This document shows positions 9,643-20,240 of a DNA stretch of 64,000 bases, in pieces. The notes under the pieces are model-generated. The model had not been told where the DNA came from. It was given only the letters and a program-made list of their open reading frames with translations, and searched no databases. The stretch's first letter is position 1. Every line of letters starts with the position of its first letter. The stretch comes from Macrothele yani. Its lineage: Eukaryota > Arthropoda > Arachnida > Araneae > Macrothelidae. The translations under genes and the position numbers were made by a program. The DNA lies in NCBI GenBank assembly GCA_039090855.1, contig CM077011.1, forward strand, positions 19,469,001 to 19,533,000, given 5' to 3'.

Positions 9643-9998
9643 AAGGAAGATTTTTTCAAGTTCACACTTTTTAATATAGACTAGTGTTCTTTTAATCTGA
9701 ATTTAAGTGATTTCAGTATCTGACCTATGTATGATAAGTCATATGACACTGGATGCTATCGATAGATTCCCCAAGAGTTTATCTCAGGAATTGGGTAATT
9801 TTTTGTGGAATAAAACATCTTAGATACAGCAGTGGAAATCACTTTGAAATTTGATGACCTAAGGATTTTGATATTTTGAAATAAATTTCAGAGTTAAATG
9901 GATGACCTACGCCATACATCAGTCAGACACGGAGATCACTTAAATCCAGATTAAAAGAACACTGATGTATTAAAAAGTGCGAACTTAAAAAATCTTCC
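9643..9998. repeat. Foldback/MITE-like element with about 100-bp inverted arms
   Basis: The left arm (about 9650-9745) and right arm (about 9895-9997) are reverse complements with few mismatches. Shared blocks include GGAAGATTTTTT, GTTCTTTTAATCTG and ATTTAAGTGAT. The centre is about 150 bp with no frame. It separates the Penelope-like 3' relic from anything upstream. A target duplication was not resolved. Confidence 0.6.
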
Positions 9999-10019
9999 AC
10001 AGCCCTGCACTGTTGGGAA

Positions 10020-10244
10020 AACAACCACCATTTTCTGTTTTATGACGCCAAACTGTTAGATAGACGAAAATCAATAGTTGACCTAGAGATTTTAGAAGCC
10101 TTTCACAATTTTTTAAACCTTAATAACCTGGTAAATGATTTATCTTCATCTCCATACCTGTCGAGCTCATGGAAAGCACTCATCAAAAATGTTGGCCGCA
10201 CGAGACGTTTGACACGTGAAACTAGTAACATTCATCACAAGTAA
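10020..10244 (+). pseudogene. Penelope-like element protein, C-terminal relic
   Basis: An open frame without a start Met ends at TAA 10242-10244. It contains FYDAKLLDRRKSIVDLEILE, then EAFHNFLNLNNLVNDL and WKALIKNVGRTRR. The DAKLLDR...EALxI pattern resembles the extreme C-terminus of Penelope-like RT/GIY-YIG proteins, which follows the endonuclease domain. A CTGATGA...GAAA motif just downstream supports the assignment. RT and endonuclease parts are absent upstream, so it is a 5'-truncated copy. Confidence 0.45.
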
Positions 10245-10257
10245 GAAATGAAAACGC

Positions 10258-10310
10258 TTAGCCCTGATGAAGCTAGGCTATAGTTTCCAGCGAAACTATA
10301 GTGGACTTTT
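10258..10310 (+). ncRNA. Hammerhead-like motif of a Penelope-like element
   Basis: CTGATGA (10264-10270) and GAAA (10292-10295) are joined by a segment that can pair GCT with AGC. This is the conserved core layout of hammerhead ribozymes, which are reported in Penelope-like elements. A competing hairpin, CTATAGTTTC against GAAACTATAG, overlaps it. Stem I is not convincing, so activity is doubtful. Confidence 0.3.
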
Positions 10311-10889
10311 AAATTATAAATATTGCATTCATAAACCTTGTTTTATGAATTAAACGAAGCTATCTCTTTATTTTTAATGCATTGTTGGATTCTGAGGCAC
10401 AAAGTTTAAATACTTGAAATGGACATCTTTATGACAGAAAGTTCTTAACTGAACTGGCTGTTTGTTTATTTACCACATAATTGTAGGCTATCTGTTAACG
10501 ACAGCGTGTGTCCTAAAATGCTCTGACCGAAAGGTTTTACTCTTAATGACAGTGACCTCACAGTTCACAAATCTCTTTTTTCAGGTCCACCCAGACGCCA
10601 TATCACAACAGCAGATTTCTACCAGCCATTTTCTAACAGTTAAAGCTATAAGTTTTCATGTTTCACTTTAGTTTGCTTAATTTGCATGGAAGGGGAGTCG
10701 TAACAATGCATTTTTATCACCATAGTCTGCTGCAAATTCGCGGGTGTAATTCAGTTTGGTGTGAAACCTTTTCCTTTAGTAACCAGATGTGAGTGAAGTA
10801 CAATAAAGATATAGAAATTCAGAAAAGCGATACTTCTATTAACTGCTCAGTCAACGTAATTCTCGGATTCCTTGAGATAAAGAAACTAA

Positions 10890-11345
10890 GTCAATCAGTT
10901 CTTGAAAGCGTGCTAATAAGTTCATCATTTCTTTGAACGTGCGTATAAGTTCATCAGTTCTTGAAAGCGTGCTTATAAGTTCATCAGTTCTGAAATTAAG
11001 TTCATCAGTTCTTGAAAGCGTGCTTATAAGTTCATCAGTTCTGAAATTAAGTTCATCAGTTCTTGAAAGCGTGCTTATAAGTTCATCAGTTCTTGAAAGC
11101 GTGCTTATAAGTTCATCAGTTCTTGAAAGCGTGCTTATAAGTTCATCAGTTCTTGAAAGCGTGCTTATAAGTTCATCAGTTCTGAAATTAAGTTCATCAG
11201 TTATTGAAAGCGTGCTTATAAGTTCATCAGTTCTTGAAAGCGTGCTTATAAGTTCATCAGTTCTTGAAAGCATGCTTATAATTTCATCAGTTCTTGAAAG
11301 CGTCCTCATCAGTTCTGAAATTAAGTTCATCAGTTCTTGAAAGCG
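10890..11345. repeat. Minisatellite of 30-bp and 21-bp units
   Basis: The 30-bp unit is GTTCTTGAAAGCGTGCTTAT plus AAGTTCATCA. A 21-bp variant, GTTCTGAAATTAAGTTCATC plus A, is interspersed. There are about 15 units in all. Both lengths are multiples of three and lack stops in two frames, so long frames appear on both strands; these are repeat artefacts rather than genes. Confidence 0.9.
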
Positions 11346-11616
11346 TGAACCGTATGTGAGGTATACATCCTTTCAGTACCCGTCTACTCTTTGAACTACG
11401 TTAAGTATCAGACTTCTTTGCCGTGTGTTTTCATATTATTTGGCGAATTTCAGATCGGTAAAATCTAACCCACTGAACAGAAATTTAGCTTACATGTAGG
11501 TGGCGAACTTTGCATAAACCCGACCCACAATGTACCTCCAAGGACCAGATCATCATTCTCATCCCTCCCTCTACGAATGACAGCATCCCACAGCACGGAG
11601 CAGTGACGTGGCTTAG

Positions 11617-11638
11617 TATATATATATATATATATATA
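11617..11638. repeat. (TA)n microsatellite
   Basis: Eleven TA repeats lie immediately before the CAGGGGGATTC end of a mariner-superfamily copy. Confidence 0.9.
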
Positions 11639-11639
11639 C

Positions 11640-12412
11640 AGGGGGATTCAGGTAAGCGCATACAAATTTCTCGGGGGGGGGGGGGGTAGGTTGCTCAAAG
11701 AAAAATCGGGATCACATAGCAAAGCAGGGTCGAAAACGCCATTTGCATGTGCTAGTGTACAGTGAGGTCGAGAAATGAAAGAGCAGCACATAGGAGAACA
11801 AACTGCGTTTTATTACTCACAAGACATTTGGAAATGCATTGAGGTTACAGAAGGTGTTCAAAGTTGCGACCATGAGCTGTAACACACGCTTGACATCGTC
11901 GGCACATGGAATCACGTACATTTTGGAAAATTCCTGTCATGGCTCGGACTTCCAAAGCAGCTACAGAGATGCGTGCTACAAGGTCCTCATCACTTTCAAC
12001 GGGGGTGCCGTACACCAGTCCCTTGATTTAACCCAAGAAGAAGTAATCAAGGCATGTTAAGTCCGACGATCTTGCAAACCAATGAACATGATCACCACGC
12101 CCGATCCACTGATGTCCAAATGTCATGTTTAAGTGATGACGAACGTCATTGCTGAAACGGGGCGGGGGCCCCATCGTGCTGGAACCACATTGCACGGCAC
12201 AGCGACTGAGGGACCTGTCGTTCGTTCAATAGCTCTGGCAAGACGTCCTCCAGAATTATCCGGTAACTCCTTCCGTCCAGACGAGGAGGTATGAGGTATG
12301 GGCCAGTTACGTGGTCCCCGACAAGGCCGGCCCAAACATTCACAGCAAAACAGACCGCTGCTCCGAATGCCAGATGCATATCAGCCATTTCCGCGTTCGT
12401 GAACTCAGCCAT
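11640..12412 (-). pseudogene. Internally deleted mariner-superfamily transposase
   Basis: On the minus strand the frame 12412-12146 starts with MAEFTNAEMADMHLAFGAA, an N-terminus typical of one Tc1/mariner-superfamily group in arthropods. It jumps straight into catalytic-domain sequence (FAVNVWAGLVGD, LDGRSYRIILEDVLPELL, WFQHDGAPAP). After a frameshift near 12150 the end can still be followed down to about 11850, with HVHW, LTCLDYF, MCRRCQAC. The DNA-binding domain and first part of the catalytic domain are missing. A probable element end, CAGGGGGATTCAGGTAAGCG, lies at 11639. The matching right end was not found. Not functional. Confidence 0.65.
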
Positions 12413-12735
12413 CCTACTAAATCTGCGGGCAGTTTACAAATGACGTTATCCTCAAAGCAAAGCAAGCACAAGAGTAAGCAAGCGAACTTAACGTTACAAA
12501 CGAGAGCATCGAGACCCAAGAATTATCCGCTTGTGGGAGCACATGCCTGCCAAGCCAGAGCTAGGGTCACGTGTGTATTACAATTATTATATTTTAATTA
12601 TTATTTTTGATTCTGCAAAAATGTTTATTCCTCTTGCGGACAAAATTTCTACAACAACCTTCGCTTCTCGAAGTAAGCTCATAGGATTCAATTTTGATTC
12701 AATATTATCAGCTTCACACAAGCTTCAGGTGAGTT

Positions 12736-12952
12736 TTTTTTTTTGTTCGAGGTTTAACGACCACCATGAGCAACTCAATGGGCTATAAGCAGTCGCCCGT
12801 CCCTAATTTAGGGTCACTGGTTCCAGGGAAGGGAGAGAACCAGTGCCATAAGACAAACACAACATCCATGCCACACCGGGATTCGAACCCGGACCCCTTT
12901 TGGACGAATGATCAGAGGCCATCGCTTAGATCACTGCGCCACCGGGACGGCC
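12736..12952 (-). repeat. tRNA-derived SINE, family B, with target duplication
   Basis: The direct repeat CAGGTGAGTT flanks the copy (12726-12735 and 12953-12962). The plus-strand T run at 12734-12744 is the poly(A) end on the minus strand. The head has a B box (GGGTTCGAATCCCGGTGTGG) and the body reads through TGGTTCTCTCCCTTCCCTGG to GGTCGTTAAACC. It is a normal retroposed SINE with the tRNA head at its 5' end. Confidence 0.85.
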
Positions 12953-12962
12953 CAGGTGAGTT

Positions 12963-13547
12963 CGTCACCAATAACAAATAACTATTACGAAAGAAATACA
13001 TGCCAAAGAAACACTTCACGAACTTTTCGCTTTGGAAACCGAAGAAGGCTCAATTTGTCCTCATCTATAATAGAACAATCCCTAAAATGACAACGTTTTT
13101 TCACCATATTGATGCACTAATCCACCAGATCGCATGCAAAACGTGCACTTCTCTTTGGAAGACGGCAGTTTCTAACCAAAGATCTGTAAATTGTTCCTAC
13201 TGGTTTAGGACTGTCATGTGACCATGCTGGTTTGCCCCCTCTACGCACGATGGCTCTGAGGTTTAGGGGATCCACTATTTACATTGGAGTTCCTACGCTT
13301 ACCATGTACCCGCTTTGCCTGAAAGAACGTATGAGAACTTTCGCGGCCGAACAACGCCCTCTACCGCATGAAGATAGCGTTTCCGACCCTGCATTGCCAT
13401 GTGATTCCGATTTGTCTTTTTTGTCTTTGTGCAACCTACCCCTCCCTGAAGTTTGTACACTTTGCCCATGTGTATTGAAGAAAACGAAAAAAAACTTTTT
13501 CTTGAATTTCAATTAGCAATAGTGCGAAAAATTTGCCTTGGATGCTC
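12963..13547. other. No gene recognised
   Basis: Only short frames without family resemblance lie here, with an A-rich tract near 13483-13498. Confidence 0.4.
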
Positions 13548-13988
13548 TATAACGAAGTAAATTTCTCCGTCATTTTTGGTCTACGCCGGGATTCGAACCC
13601 GAGGCCGCTTATTCCGGAACAAGTCGCTCTACCAACTGAGCTACGCAGACGTTTTATTCTGATTCCTATCTGCCTTTATGTCGCGTGCGTCCTGCTGGCA
13701 GGTACGTCACATCTCCCCCCCCCCCCGAAAGAGGGCCGGGGGCATGGCCCACGGGTCAGCCGTGACCATGAATCGTTGAAGGCAGCCATCCACTGTAGAA
13801 CGTGCACTTGAGAACTCCCAGTCAATCTGCTGTGTGGAATGCAACATCACACATTTTTATTTTTCGAACCGCTGGAGAAGGAATTCTCTGATTTTCCTGT
13901 CTCGCGGTGTGGAAATAACATCACACCAATGCGAGATTTTGAACGGCCGGGTCATCCGGATAGTTCGGGCGCCATTATAACGAAGTAA
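13548..13988 (-). repeat. tRNA-related repeat, family A, full unit
   Basis: TATAACGAAGTAA occurs at both ends (13548-13560 and 13976-13988). On the minus strand the copy starts TTACTTCGTTATA, runs through the body (GGCGCCCGAACTATCCGGAT, GGCCGTTC, GTGTGATG, GGCTGACCC, a C/G-rich tract and the GACGTACCTGCC leader), then the tRNA-like module (13580-13650), and ends in TTACTTCGTTATA again. The end sequence is part of the repeat unit, so the copy is one circularly permuted unit of about 430 bp with the tRNA module near its 3' end. Confidence 0.75.
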
Positions 13989-15531
13989 GCTTTTAACTAA
14001 GCTAGTAATGTTTTATTATGCTTCTGCTACTGAATTATATGCTTGTACTAAGCTAATGCTTCTTCTAATGGTTGTTGTTTGTTAATTAAATCATGAATAA
14101 ACTTTCCTGCTAGTAGTGTAGTAACAATAATGAACAAGCTTTTAACTGCTAGTAATGTTGTGGTAGTAATTAAGATGAATAAAGTCTTAACGCTGGTTGT
14201 TAATAATAATCAACTAATGACATAAACCTAACAGCCAGACAGAGATCTGACAAAAACTATGAACTGAGAAAGACGTACTTACGAAAAAGCTCCTTTATTA
14301 GATAACTCTTGAATCATCCAACGCACACACACTACTCGTATCACAATAATGAAGAATCAACTTAATCACATAGAACGAAGCTCTCAATACAACAACAAAC
14401 GTTCGCCTCAGGTATCGTTGAACGCGCCTATTTATACTGGCTACCACCACGTCATGACTTACACTCATTGCCAGATCTCATTCAGCGGGTGAAATAACAT
14501 CTCGTTCAGTAAGAAGATAATTTACATAGTAAAATAAAATAACCAGAGATAGTAAAATCAAAAGGAAAGTGAATATAGAGTATATAGTACGTGCGCAAAA
14601 TTTTATTGAGATTGCCGCATATAGTTCATTGCCGCTTGATCTTTTTATTTTCCAATTTTCTTCGGAAATATACATTTTTATTAAAAAAAAAAAAAGAGGA
14701 AAACTTTATTTGAACATACAAATTGCAAAAGTGGCCATGTGATTCCTTCAGTACATATTGAATGATTTTATCGTGATCTGGTGAAACCTTTGTTGCTGCT
14801 GGAACTATTTATTTAGTAAAATGTAGGTGGTTTTGTCGAATTTATAACGATTGAAGTTCTCATCTTGTTTCGATTTAATGTTATAAAACTAACCCATGAC
14901 TCGCTACATAATTGCACAATGACACATTGAATTCTTCCAAGTTCAGTTTTGCTTACACCAAGTTGTTTGAGTTTTTCACTACTCATCAAATTATTCCTTA
15001 CATGGGAAATGTTCGTGTTTCAGTTGAACAAATCTATTATCTCCAACAGGGATGTTTTGCGCGAATTTATCCATTCCCGCAGTCAACTAAACATACCGCA
15101 ACAAGAGTTTCAATAAGAATCTTGTTGTTCCTTTTTACTGTTTAGGTGTGACAATTTTTTTATCGTAGCTAGGACCTCCCCTACATTCATCATGTGTTGC
15201 TTCATTTTCTTTGACTTCAGTACGCAAATCCAAATTTTATTATACGTGGGTGGACATAAGACGGTGATCATCGACAGAATGATGTCTTCTGGGTGCCCAT
15301 AAAAGCCATTTCTTTCGCTTACGGAATCGATAACTTCGTTTAATTCCTTGATGAGGTAGAGAGACAATTTTATGGTCTGTCATAACCGTCGAGCTCTCCC
15401 AGAGCATGCCGCATTGCTTCCAATGGTAAGCCACATCTTGCAGTAGGCATTCATAATAAACTCTACAAGAGACCGCAAACTGTCCGAAGGCTAAGAACAT
15501 CCCACACAATAGCATAGTATTCTATTGCCAT
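13989..15531. other. AT-rich stretch; possible minus-strand LTR-like segment, otherwise unassigned
   Basis: Repeated CTGCTAGTAATGTTG-like phrases occur near 14000-14160. Around 14280-14480 the minus strand has a TATAAATAGGCGCG promoter-like motif and an upstream CT-rich region, as in LTR promoters, but no second LTR or primer site is visible. Two overlapping minus-strand frames at 15110-15515 resemble no family I know. Confidence 0.3.
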
Positions 15532-15532
15532 G

Positions 15533-15551
15533 CACACACACACACACACAC
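15533..15551. repeat. (CA)n microsatellite
   Basis: Nine to ten CA repeats. A (GT)n tract with alternating purine and pyrimidine also lies at about 16010-16021. Confidence 0.85.
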
Positions 15552-16333
15552 GGTGGTCGGAGTTCGCGCGTATGATATCCGAGGATTATTTCTCGTCCAA
15601 CTGAGGGGCCATTCACTACTGGCCACCATAGGCGTAACCACTGGGGAGAGGGCAGTGAGGACCCCACCAGATTTTCAGATTTGGGATCCCCAATGTAAAG
15701 ATCCCCCCTCTCTAAATTTTTCGGGAATATAGTGATATAATGCACACTTTTTTTATGATGTGAACCGATTGAATTTAATAATATACGATCGTGATTTTTT
15801 GTAGAATGCAAACACATTTATAATGTTTGCTTAATGAAACAGCGATATCGATTCCTAATAAGCAAAGTCAGCTCTACGACTTTGTAATTTACATTTCTGC
15901 CCTATCTATCATAGTTTGCAGTTGTGTTCACCAAGTTCCACAATTCGCCAACAGAGGCGCCTATGTCGTACCCGTTAGATCGCGCCTCAACAACTGCTTT
16001 GTTCCTGCGTGTGTGTGTGTGTAGAAGGGGGCGGTTCTCAAAATATTTTATACAGTATATATATATTTTTGTATATATATGCACATATGATCTGGGGGTG
16101 TGTCCGATCATTGTGTATGTGTGATCGGTCCCCTCCCCCAAGACAAATATCGACAAAATATTTTTGGTCATAACCTAGCCCTGTGAAATCCATTTCCGCT
16201 TGTTCAACATGTACTGGATCAAACTTTGCGACTTCCAAGCTTACACAAATATGTAGTTGTTTTTAAATAGGAGCGGTACATCTGTTGGAACCTGAAGTTG
16301 ATTCATTCAGATTCTGCATAAGATGATGAAAAG

Positions 16334-16408
16334 AAAGTTTATTTCAGTGAATTTGACACACAAACACTATAAACCGGTTTATGTGTGAAATTCACAGAAA
16401 CTAACTTT
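16334..16408. repeat. Inverted repeat, 31-bp arms
   Basis: The left arm, AAAGTTTATTTCAGTGAATT plus the following 11 bases, pairs with the right arm at 16378-16408 with about five mismatches and a 13-base loop. It could be the remnant of a MITE. No duplication was seen. Confidence 0.55.
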
Positions 16409-16470
16409 ACCTACGCCATCATGCAGACGGTGGATGGACCTATATCAGTTCCTGATAGAGTATTTTCTAA

Positions 16471-16498
16471 TGGGACTGGTTCTCTGAGACCAGTCCCA
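16471..16498. repeat. Short perfect hairpin
   Basis: TGGGACTGGT and ACCAGTCCCA form a ten-pair stem with an eight-base loop. No T tract follows as in a Pol III terminator, and function is unknown. Confidence 0.5.
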
Positions 16499-17088
16499 AT
16501 TGAAAACCATAAAATGTTTTGGCTCATAGGTATAAACAAAATGTAAAGAAAAACATAAATTTGACTAATGCACACTTGTGATTAATTTTACATAAACCGA
16601 CGCAGTGCTTTAAATTTTGCTTCACTGCGGCTTGAGTGAGCATGTAACCCTCTTGCAGAACTGGCACCCGTACAATGATTCTGCGTTTGAACTTCATACT
16701 GGCTCGTTGCCAATGATTCCATGATCGTGTCAAGATTTATAAACTGAGTAAATCCGTTCTGGTAATGATATATAAAGGACCATGATATACAGTGTAACTT
16801 GGATAATTCGAAGCTGAAGAGACCACAAAAATAACTCAAATCATCGACAAATTCAAATTAGGCAAGTTTGAATATGGGCACATTCAAGTATTGTAAAAAA
16901 CAACATTTTTATCCATAACATACAAAATAAAGTACAGTACGGTTAATTTACTTATATTTTGCAAAAAACAAAACAAAAAAAAAACGTCAAATTTTGGCCT
17001 GCGTCTTAGAATTTATATTATGGGTAAATGCAAATTCCTGAAGTTTATCGAGTGAATGAAACAGAGAGTCACTTACATTCATCTGCCC

Positions 17089-17463
17089 CTAAACAGACTT
17101 CCTTAACTGTTGGAGGTGAACCAAGGCCTCTACTGAATTTGGAAGGCGCTCTTCAGGAAATTCTGGCCGTTCCACTTCTTCATCTGAAGATACACAGCAG
17201 GTCTTCTTATTTATAACATCAGCAAAGATCTCATCATCTGTGAGCTCACCCAAAACAGCTAAATGGTCATCAATCCTCACAAAAGCCTCATACGGTACAT
17301 CACAGCCTACGTCTTCCCAGTACTCCACAGTGGGTATGATCTCCTCGCCACCATTACTTTGATGTAGTTGAGACTCATCATCGGGAAACTGCTTTTCCGA
17401 AGCAGTTGACTATAGTTTCAGGTTTAACTTGTTGCTTCATCCAGAACAGTGCGCACCCATTTT
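17089..17463 (-). pseudogene. Tigger/CENP-B-type transposase C-terminus
   Basis: The minus-strand frame 17328-17089 reads YEAFVRIDDHLAVLGELTDD then EIFADVINKK, an acidic EEVERPEFPEE stretch and VEALVHLQQLRKSV. This acidic tail with a final leucine-rich helix is the usual C-terminus of Tigger/jerky (DDE_1) transposases. Upstream, out of frame, the codons for WVRTVLDEAT are visible near 17460. The CENP-B-like DNA-binding and DDE domains are gone. Confidence 0.65.
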
Positions 17464-17497
17464 AAAAGGTAATTGTTGAAAATACGAAAATGGGGTT

Positions 17498-17679
17498 TAT
17501 AACGAAGTAAATTTCTCCGTCATTTCTGTCCACGCCAGGATTCGAACCCGGATCCCCTCATTCCGGAATAAGTCACTCTGCCAATTGAGCTACGCGGGCG
17601 TTTTATTCTAATTCCTATCTGCCTTTATGTCGTGTGCGTCCTTCTGGCAGGTACGTCACATCTCCTGGTACGTTACAGG
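17498..17679 (-). repeat. tRNA-related repeat, family A, monomer
   Basis: On the minus strand the copy starts at GTAACGTACCAGGAGATGTG, runs through the ACGTACCTGCC leader and tRNA-like module (17529-17600), and ends at TTTACTTCGTTATA. Its 5' part matches the start of the copy at 8293. It was inserted into the Tigger-like element and is younger than it. Confidence 0.75.
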
Positions 17680-17968
17680 TTTTCTTCGAATTAAACAAAA
17701 ATATTCGAATTAAAGGGGATTTTTTTTTACATTATTTGTATAGAAAGTTCAAGGGACCAAATGAAAAATTTGAATTAACCAAGAATTCGAATTAAAAACG
17801 TTCGAATTAGACAAGTTGCACTGTATAAAAAAGCCCTATTTGGTGATTAAAGAAAATATCTTTAAATAGATATTAGCTGGCTTATCTTACTGAAATTTCG
17901 TATAGAGTTGAGATGCGATAAATAATCCATGTAATGAAACGGATTTTATGCCACGCATTGACAAGCAT

Positions 17969-18185
17969 TTTTTTCGGGGGTGGGGAGGTTAACGACCATC
18001 GTGAGCAACTCAGAGGGCTATAAGCAGTCGCCTGCCCCTAAGTTAGCGCCACTGGCTCCAGGGAAGGGAAAGAGCCAGTACCGTAAGAGAAACACAACAT
18101 CCATGCCTCCCAGGATTCGAACCCGGACTCATCGCGGATAAATGGTCAGTAGCCATCGCTTAGGCCGCTGCAATACCGAGGCGGC
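17969..18185 (-). repeat. tRNA-derived SINE, family B
   Basis: The T run at 17969-17975 is the tail, followed by AGGTTAACGACCATCGTGAG, the GGGAAAGAGCCAGT block and a B-box (GGGTTCGAATCCTGG on the minus strand). The head is diverged near 18160-18185. Confidence 0.75.
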
Positions 18186-18304
18186 GGTCTGCGTTTAGAA
18201 AGTGCTCTTTTAGCAGTCCGAAGGCACAGGAGTCCATTGGTAACAGATCAGAGAAATTTCAAGGAATATGCGACAGATTTCATACCCGTCTATTTTTTCA
18301 TAAT

Positions 18305-18372
18305 TTAAAAAAAATGGAGTGTCAGATTTTGATGTAGAATTGCATCAAAATCTCCCACTCCATTTTTTTTAA
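18305..18372. repeat. Hairpin with about 30-bp arms
   Basis: AAAAAAAATGGAGTG..CAGATTTTGATG pairs with CATCAAAATCTCCCACTCCA and the T run after it, with a loop of about eight bases. It lies within the relic transposase frame below, so the inverted copy probably arose by local rearrangement. Confidence 0.6.
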
Positions 18373-18375
18373 AAT

Positions 18376-18990
18376 ATAACGTGGAAAGAGCGAAGATCTT
18401 TGTTTGATGAATTGCCTTATTCTGATGAAGTCCTATTCTTTGAAGGCTGTGTGCATAAAGGAATGGTATGTCCTATTTAAATACAGGAGTTAAAATATTA
18501 TTTTGATAAGATGTATAATTGATTTTAACCTTCTTTTGAACTTTTCTTAACTTTAATTTCTCATTGTACGAGAAACCAGCAATTATCGTGAACCCTTTAC
18601 TGAAACTCTCTTTAGATTCTTGGAACCAATTTTGTATGTCTTTTTCTGCTCTTTTGCGATACTAAATCGACCTTTTTTTGTTAGAATCGTTTAGGTAGAT
18701 CCATGCTTCATCAATAGCCACAATAAATTTTCATCTGTCTCCTCCTGCTAAGCGATTTTCACAAAGTCTACACATGCAGTGTTCTGCGCTCAGCCACGTG
18801 CTTAATCTAAAGGCGGTGAACATTATGATTTCCTTTGTTGTTTTTTCAGATCCAAATATTTGTTTATTACCTTGTTTACAGTTGATACGGAGATTTCTAA
18901 AGACTTGGTGAATGCTCTTTGTTTCTGTGGAGTTTTTTTTAGGCCAGAGACTTAAACTTTTGAAATAGTCGTAAAAGTACGCACCTTTTA
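18376..18990 (-). pseudogene. Decayed Tc1/mariner-superfamily transposase
   Basis: The conceptual minus-strand translation gives an HTH-like segment LTKSLEISVSTVNKVINKYL (about 18860-18920). Further on come MKIYCG/KFIVAIDEAW-type sequence before WIYLNDSNKKR (about 18690-18730) and WFQESKESFSKGFTIIAGFS (about 18590-18640). The DEAWIY/NDSNKKR and GF.IIAGFSYNEKLKLRKV motifs suit the first part of a mariner-superfamily catalytic domain. Stops and frameshifts are frequent and no inverted ends were recognised. Confidence 0.45.
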
Positions 18991-19124
18991 TGGATATTCA
19001 TTTGGTGTCTTTTTTGTTAAAATCACTGCTTGGAGGCTTTCCCCTCTATTGTGAATAGTATTGTTTATTTTACCTTCAGAAATGCTATAATCAACTAACA
19101 AATTTTGCCGATATACAGTCAACA

Positions 19125-20240
19125 ACAATGTTTGTTGAACTTACAAATTTATTTTGTTAAAAATCATTGTTGCTTCTACAAAATTTATTATTGTCATGAC
19201 AACGTTTTGTTCATTTAACAAAATGTCTAGGTAAATTTTTGGGAATTTCTTTGTTTCAACAATATGTATTGTTATCGTGATAAAACGTTTTGTTACTGTA
19301 ACCAAACATATTGTTATCGTGATAAAACGTTTTGTTGCTGCAACCAAACGTATTGTTATTGTGATAAAACGTTTTGTTGCTGCAACCAAACATATTGTTA
19401 TCGTGATAAAACGTTTTGTTCATTTAACAAAATAATTTTGTCGATTTTTGGAAATTTCTTTGATCCAACAATATGTATTTTTATCGTGATAAAACGTTTT
19501 GTTCCTTTAACAAAATAATTTTGTCGATTTTTGGGAATTTCTTTGATCCAACAATATGTATTGTTATTGTGATAAAACGTTTTGTTGCTGCAACCAAACA
19601 TATTGTTATCGTGATAAAACGTTTTGTTCATTTAACAAAATAATTTTGTCGATTTATGGGAATTCGTTTAATCCAACATTATGTATTGTTATCGTGATAA
19701 AATGTTTTGTTGCTACAACCAAAAATATTGTTATCGTGATAAAACGTTTTGTTGCTGCAACCAAACGTATTGTTATCGTGATAAAAAACGTTTTGTTCAT
19801 TTAACAAAATAATTTTGTCGATTTTTGGGAATTTCTTTGATCCAACAATATGTATTGTTATTGTGATAAAACGTTTTGTTGCTGCAACCAAACATATTGT
19901 TATCGTGATAAAACGTTTTGCTGCTGCAACCAAACATATTGTTATCGTGATAAAACGTTTTGTTCATTTTAACAAAATAATTTTGTCGATTTTTGGGAAT
20001 TTCTTTGATCCAACAATATGTATTGTTATTGTGATAAAACGTTTTGTTGCTGCAACCAAACATATTGTTATCGTGATAAAACGGTTTGTTCATTTAACAA
20101 AATAATTTTGTCGATTTATGGGAATTCGTTTAATCCAACATTATGTATTGTTATCGTGATAAAATGTTTTGTTGCTACAACCAAAAATACTGTTATCTTG
20201 ACACAGTAATTTCTTGCTTCAACAAAACTTAAAGTTATGT
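19125..20240. repeat. Composite tandem array of hairpin modules (83-bp and 42-bp units)
   Basis: A 42-bp unit begins TTTTGTTGCTGCAACCAAAC and ends TTGTTATCGTGATAAAACG. It alternates with an 83-bp unit that begins TTTTGTTCATTTAACAAAAT and contains a GTCGATTTTTGGGAATTT stretch. Each unit is a chain of small stem-loops: GTTGC-T-GCAAC, TTATC-GT-GATAA, AACAAT-ATGT-ATTGTT and TTTTGTT-CATTT-AACAAAA. The order is irregular (for example 83-42-42, then 83-83). The flanks 19125-19260 and 20190-20240 carry degenerate versions. Open frames here follow from the repeats and are not genes. Confidence 0.85.

Larger units (their letters stand above)
16790..17823 (-). mobile_element. pogo/Tigger-like element, internally deleted and split by a SINE-like repeat
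   Basis: The left end, CAGTGTAACTTGGATAATTC, and the right end, whose complement reads CAGTGCAACTTGTCTAATTC, are inverted repeats flanked by TA on both sides (16788-16789, 17824-17825). Subterminal TTCGAATTAAA-type motifs repeat on both sides, as is usual for Tigger elements. Only the transposase C-terminus survives, and a family A repeat (17498-17679) sits inside. Confidence 0.8.

Noticed and set aside
10851..11340. Long frames on both strands (159 and 135 codons) with RTDELISTLS-type repeats
   Set aside because: They arise from a minisatellite with 30- and 21-bp units; both strands are open for the same reason and there is no family resemblance.
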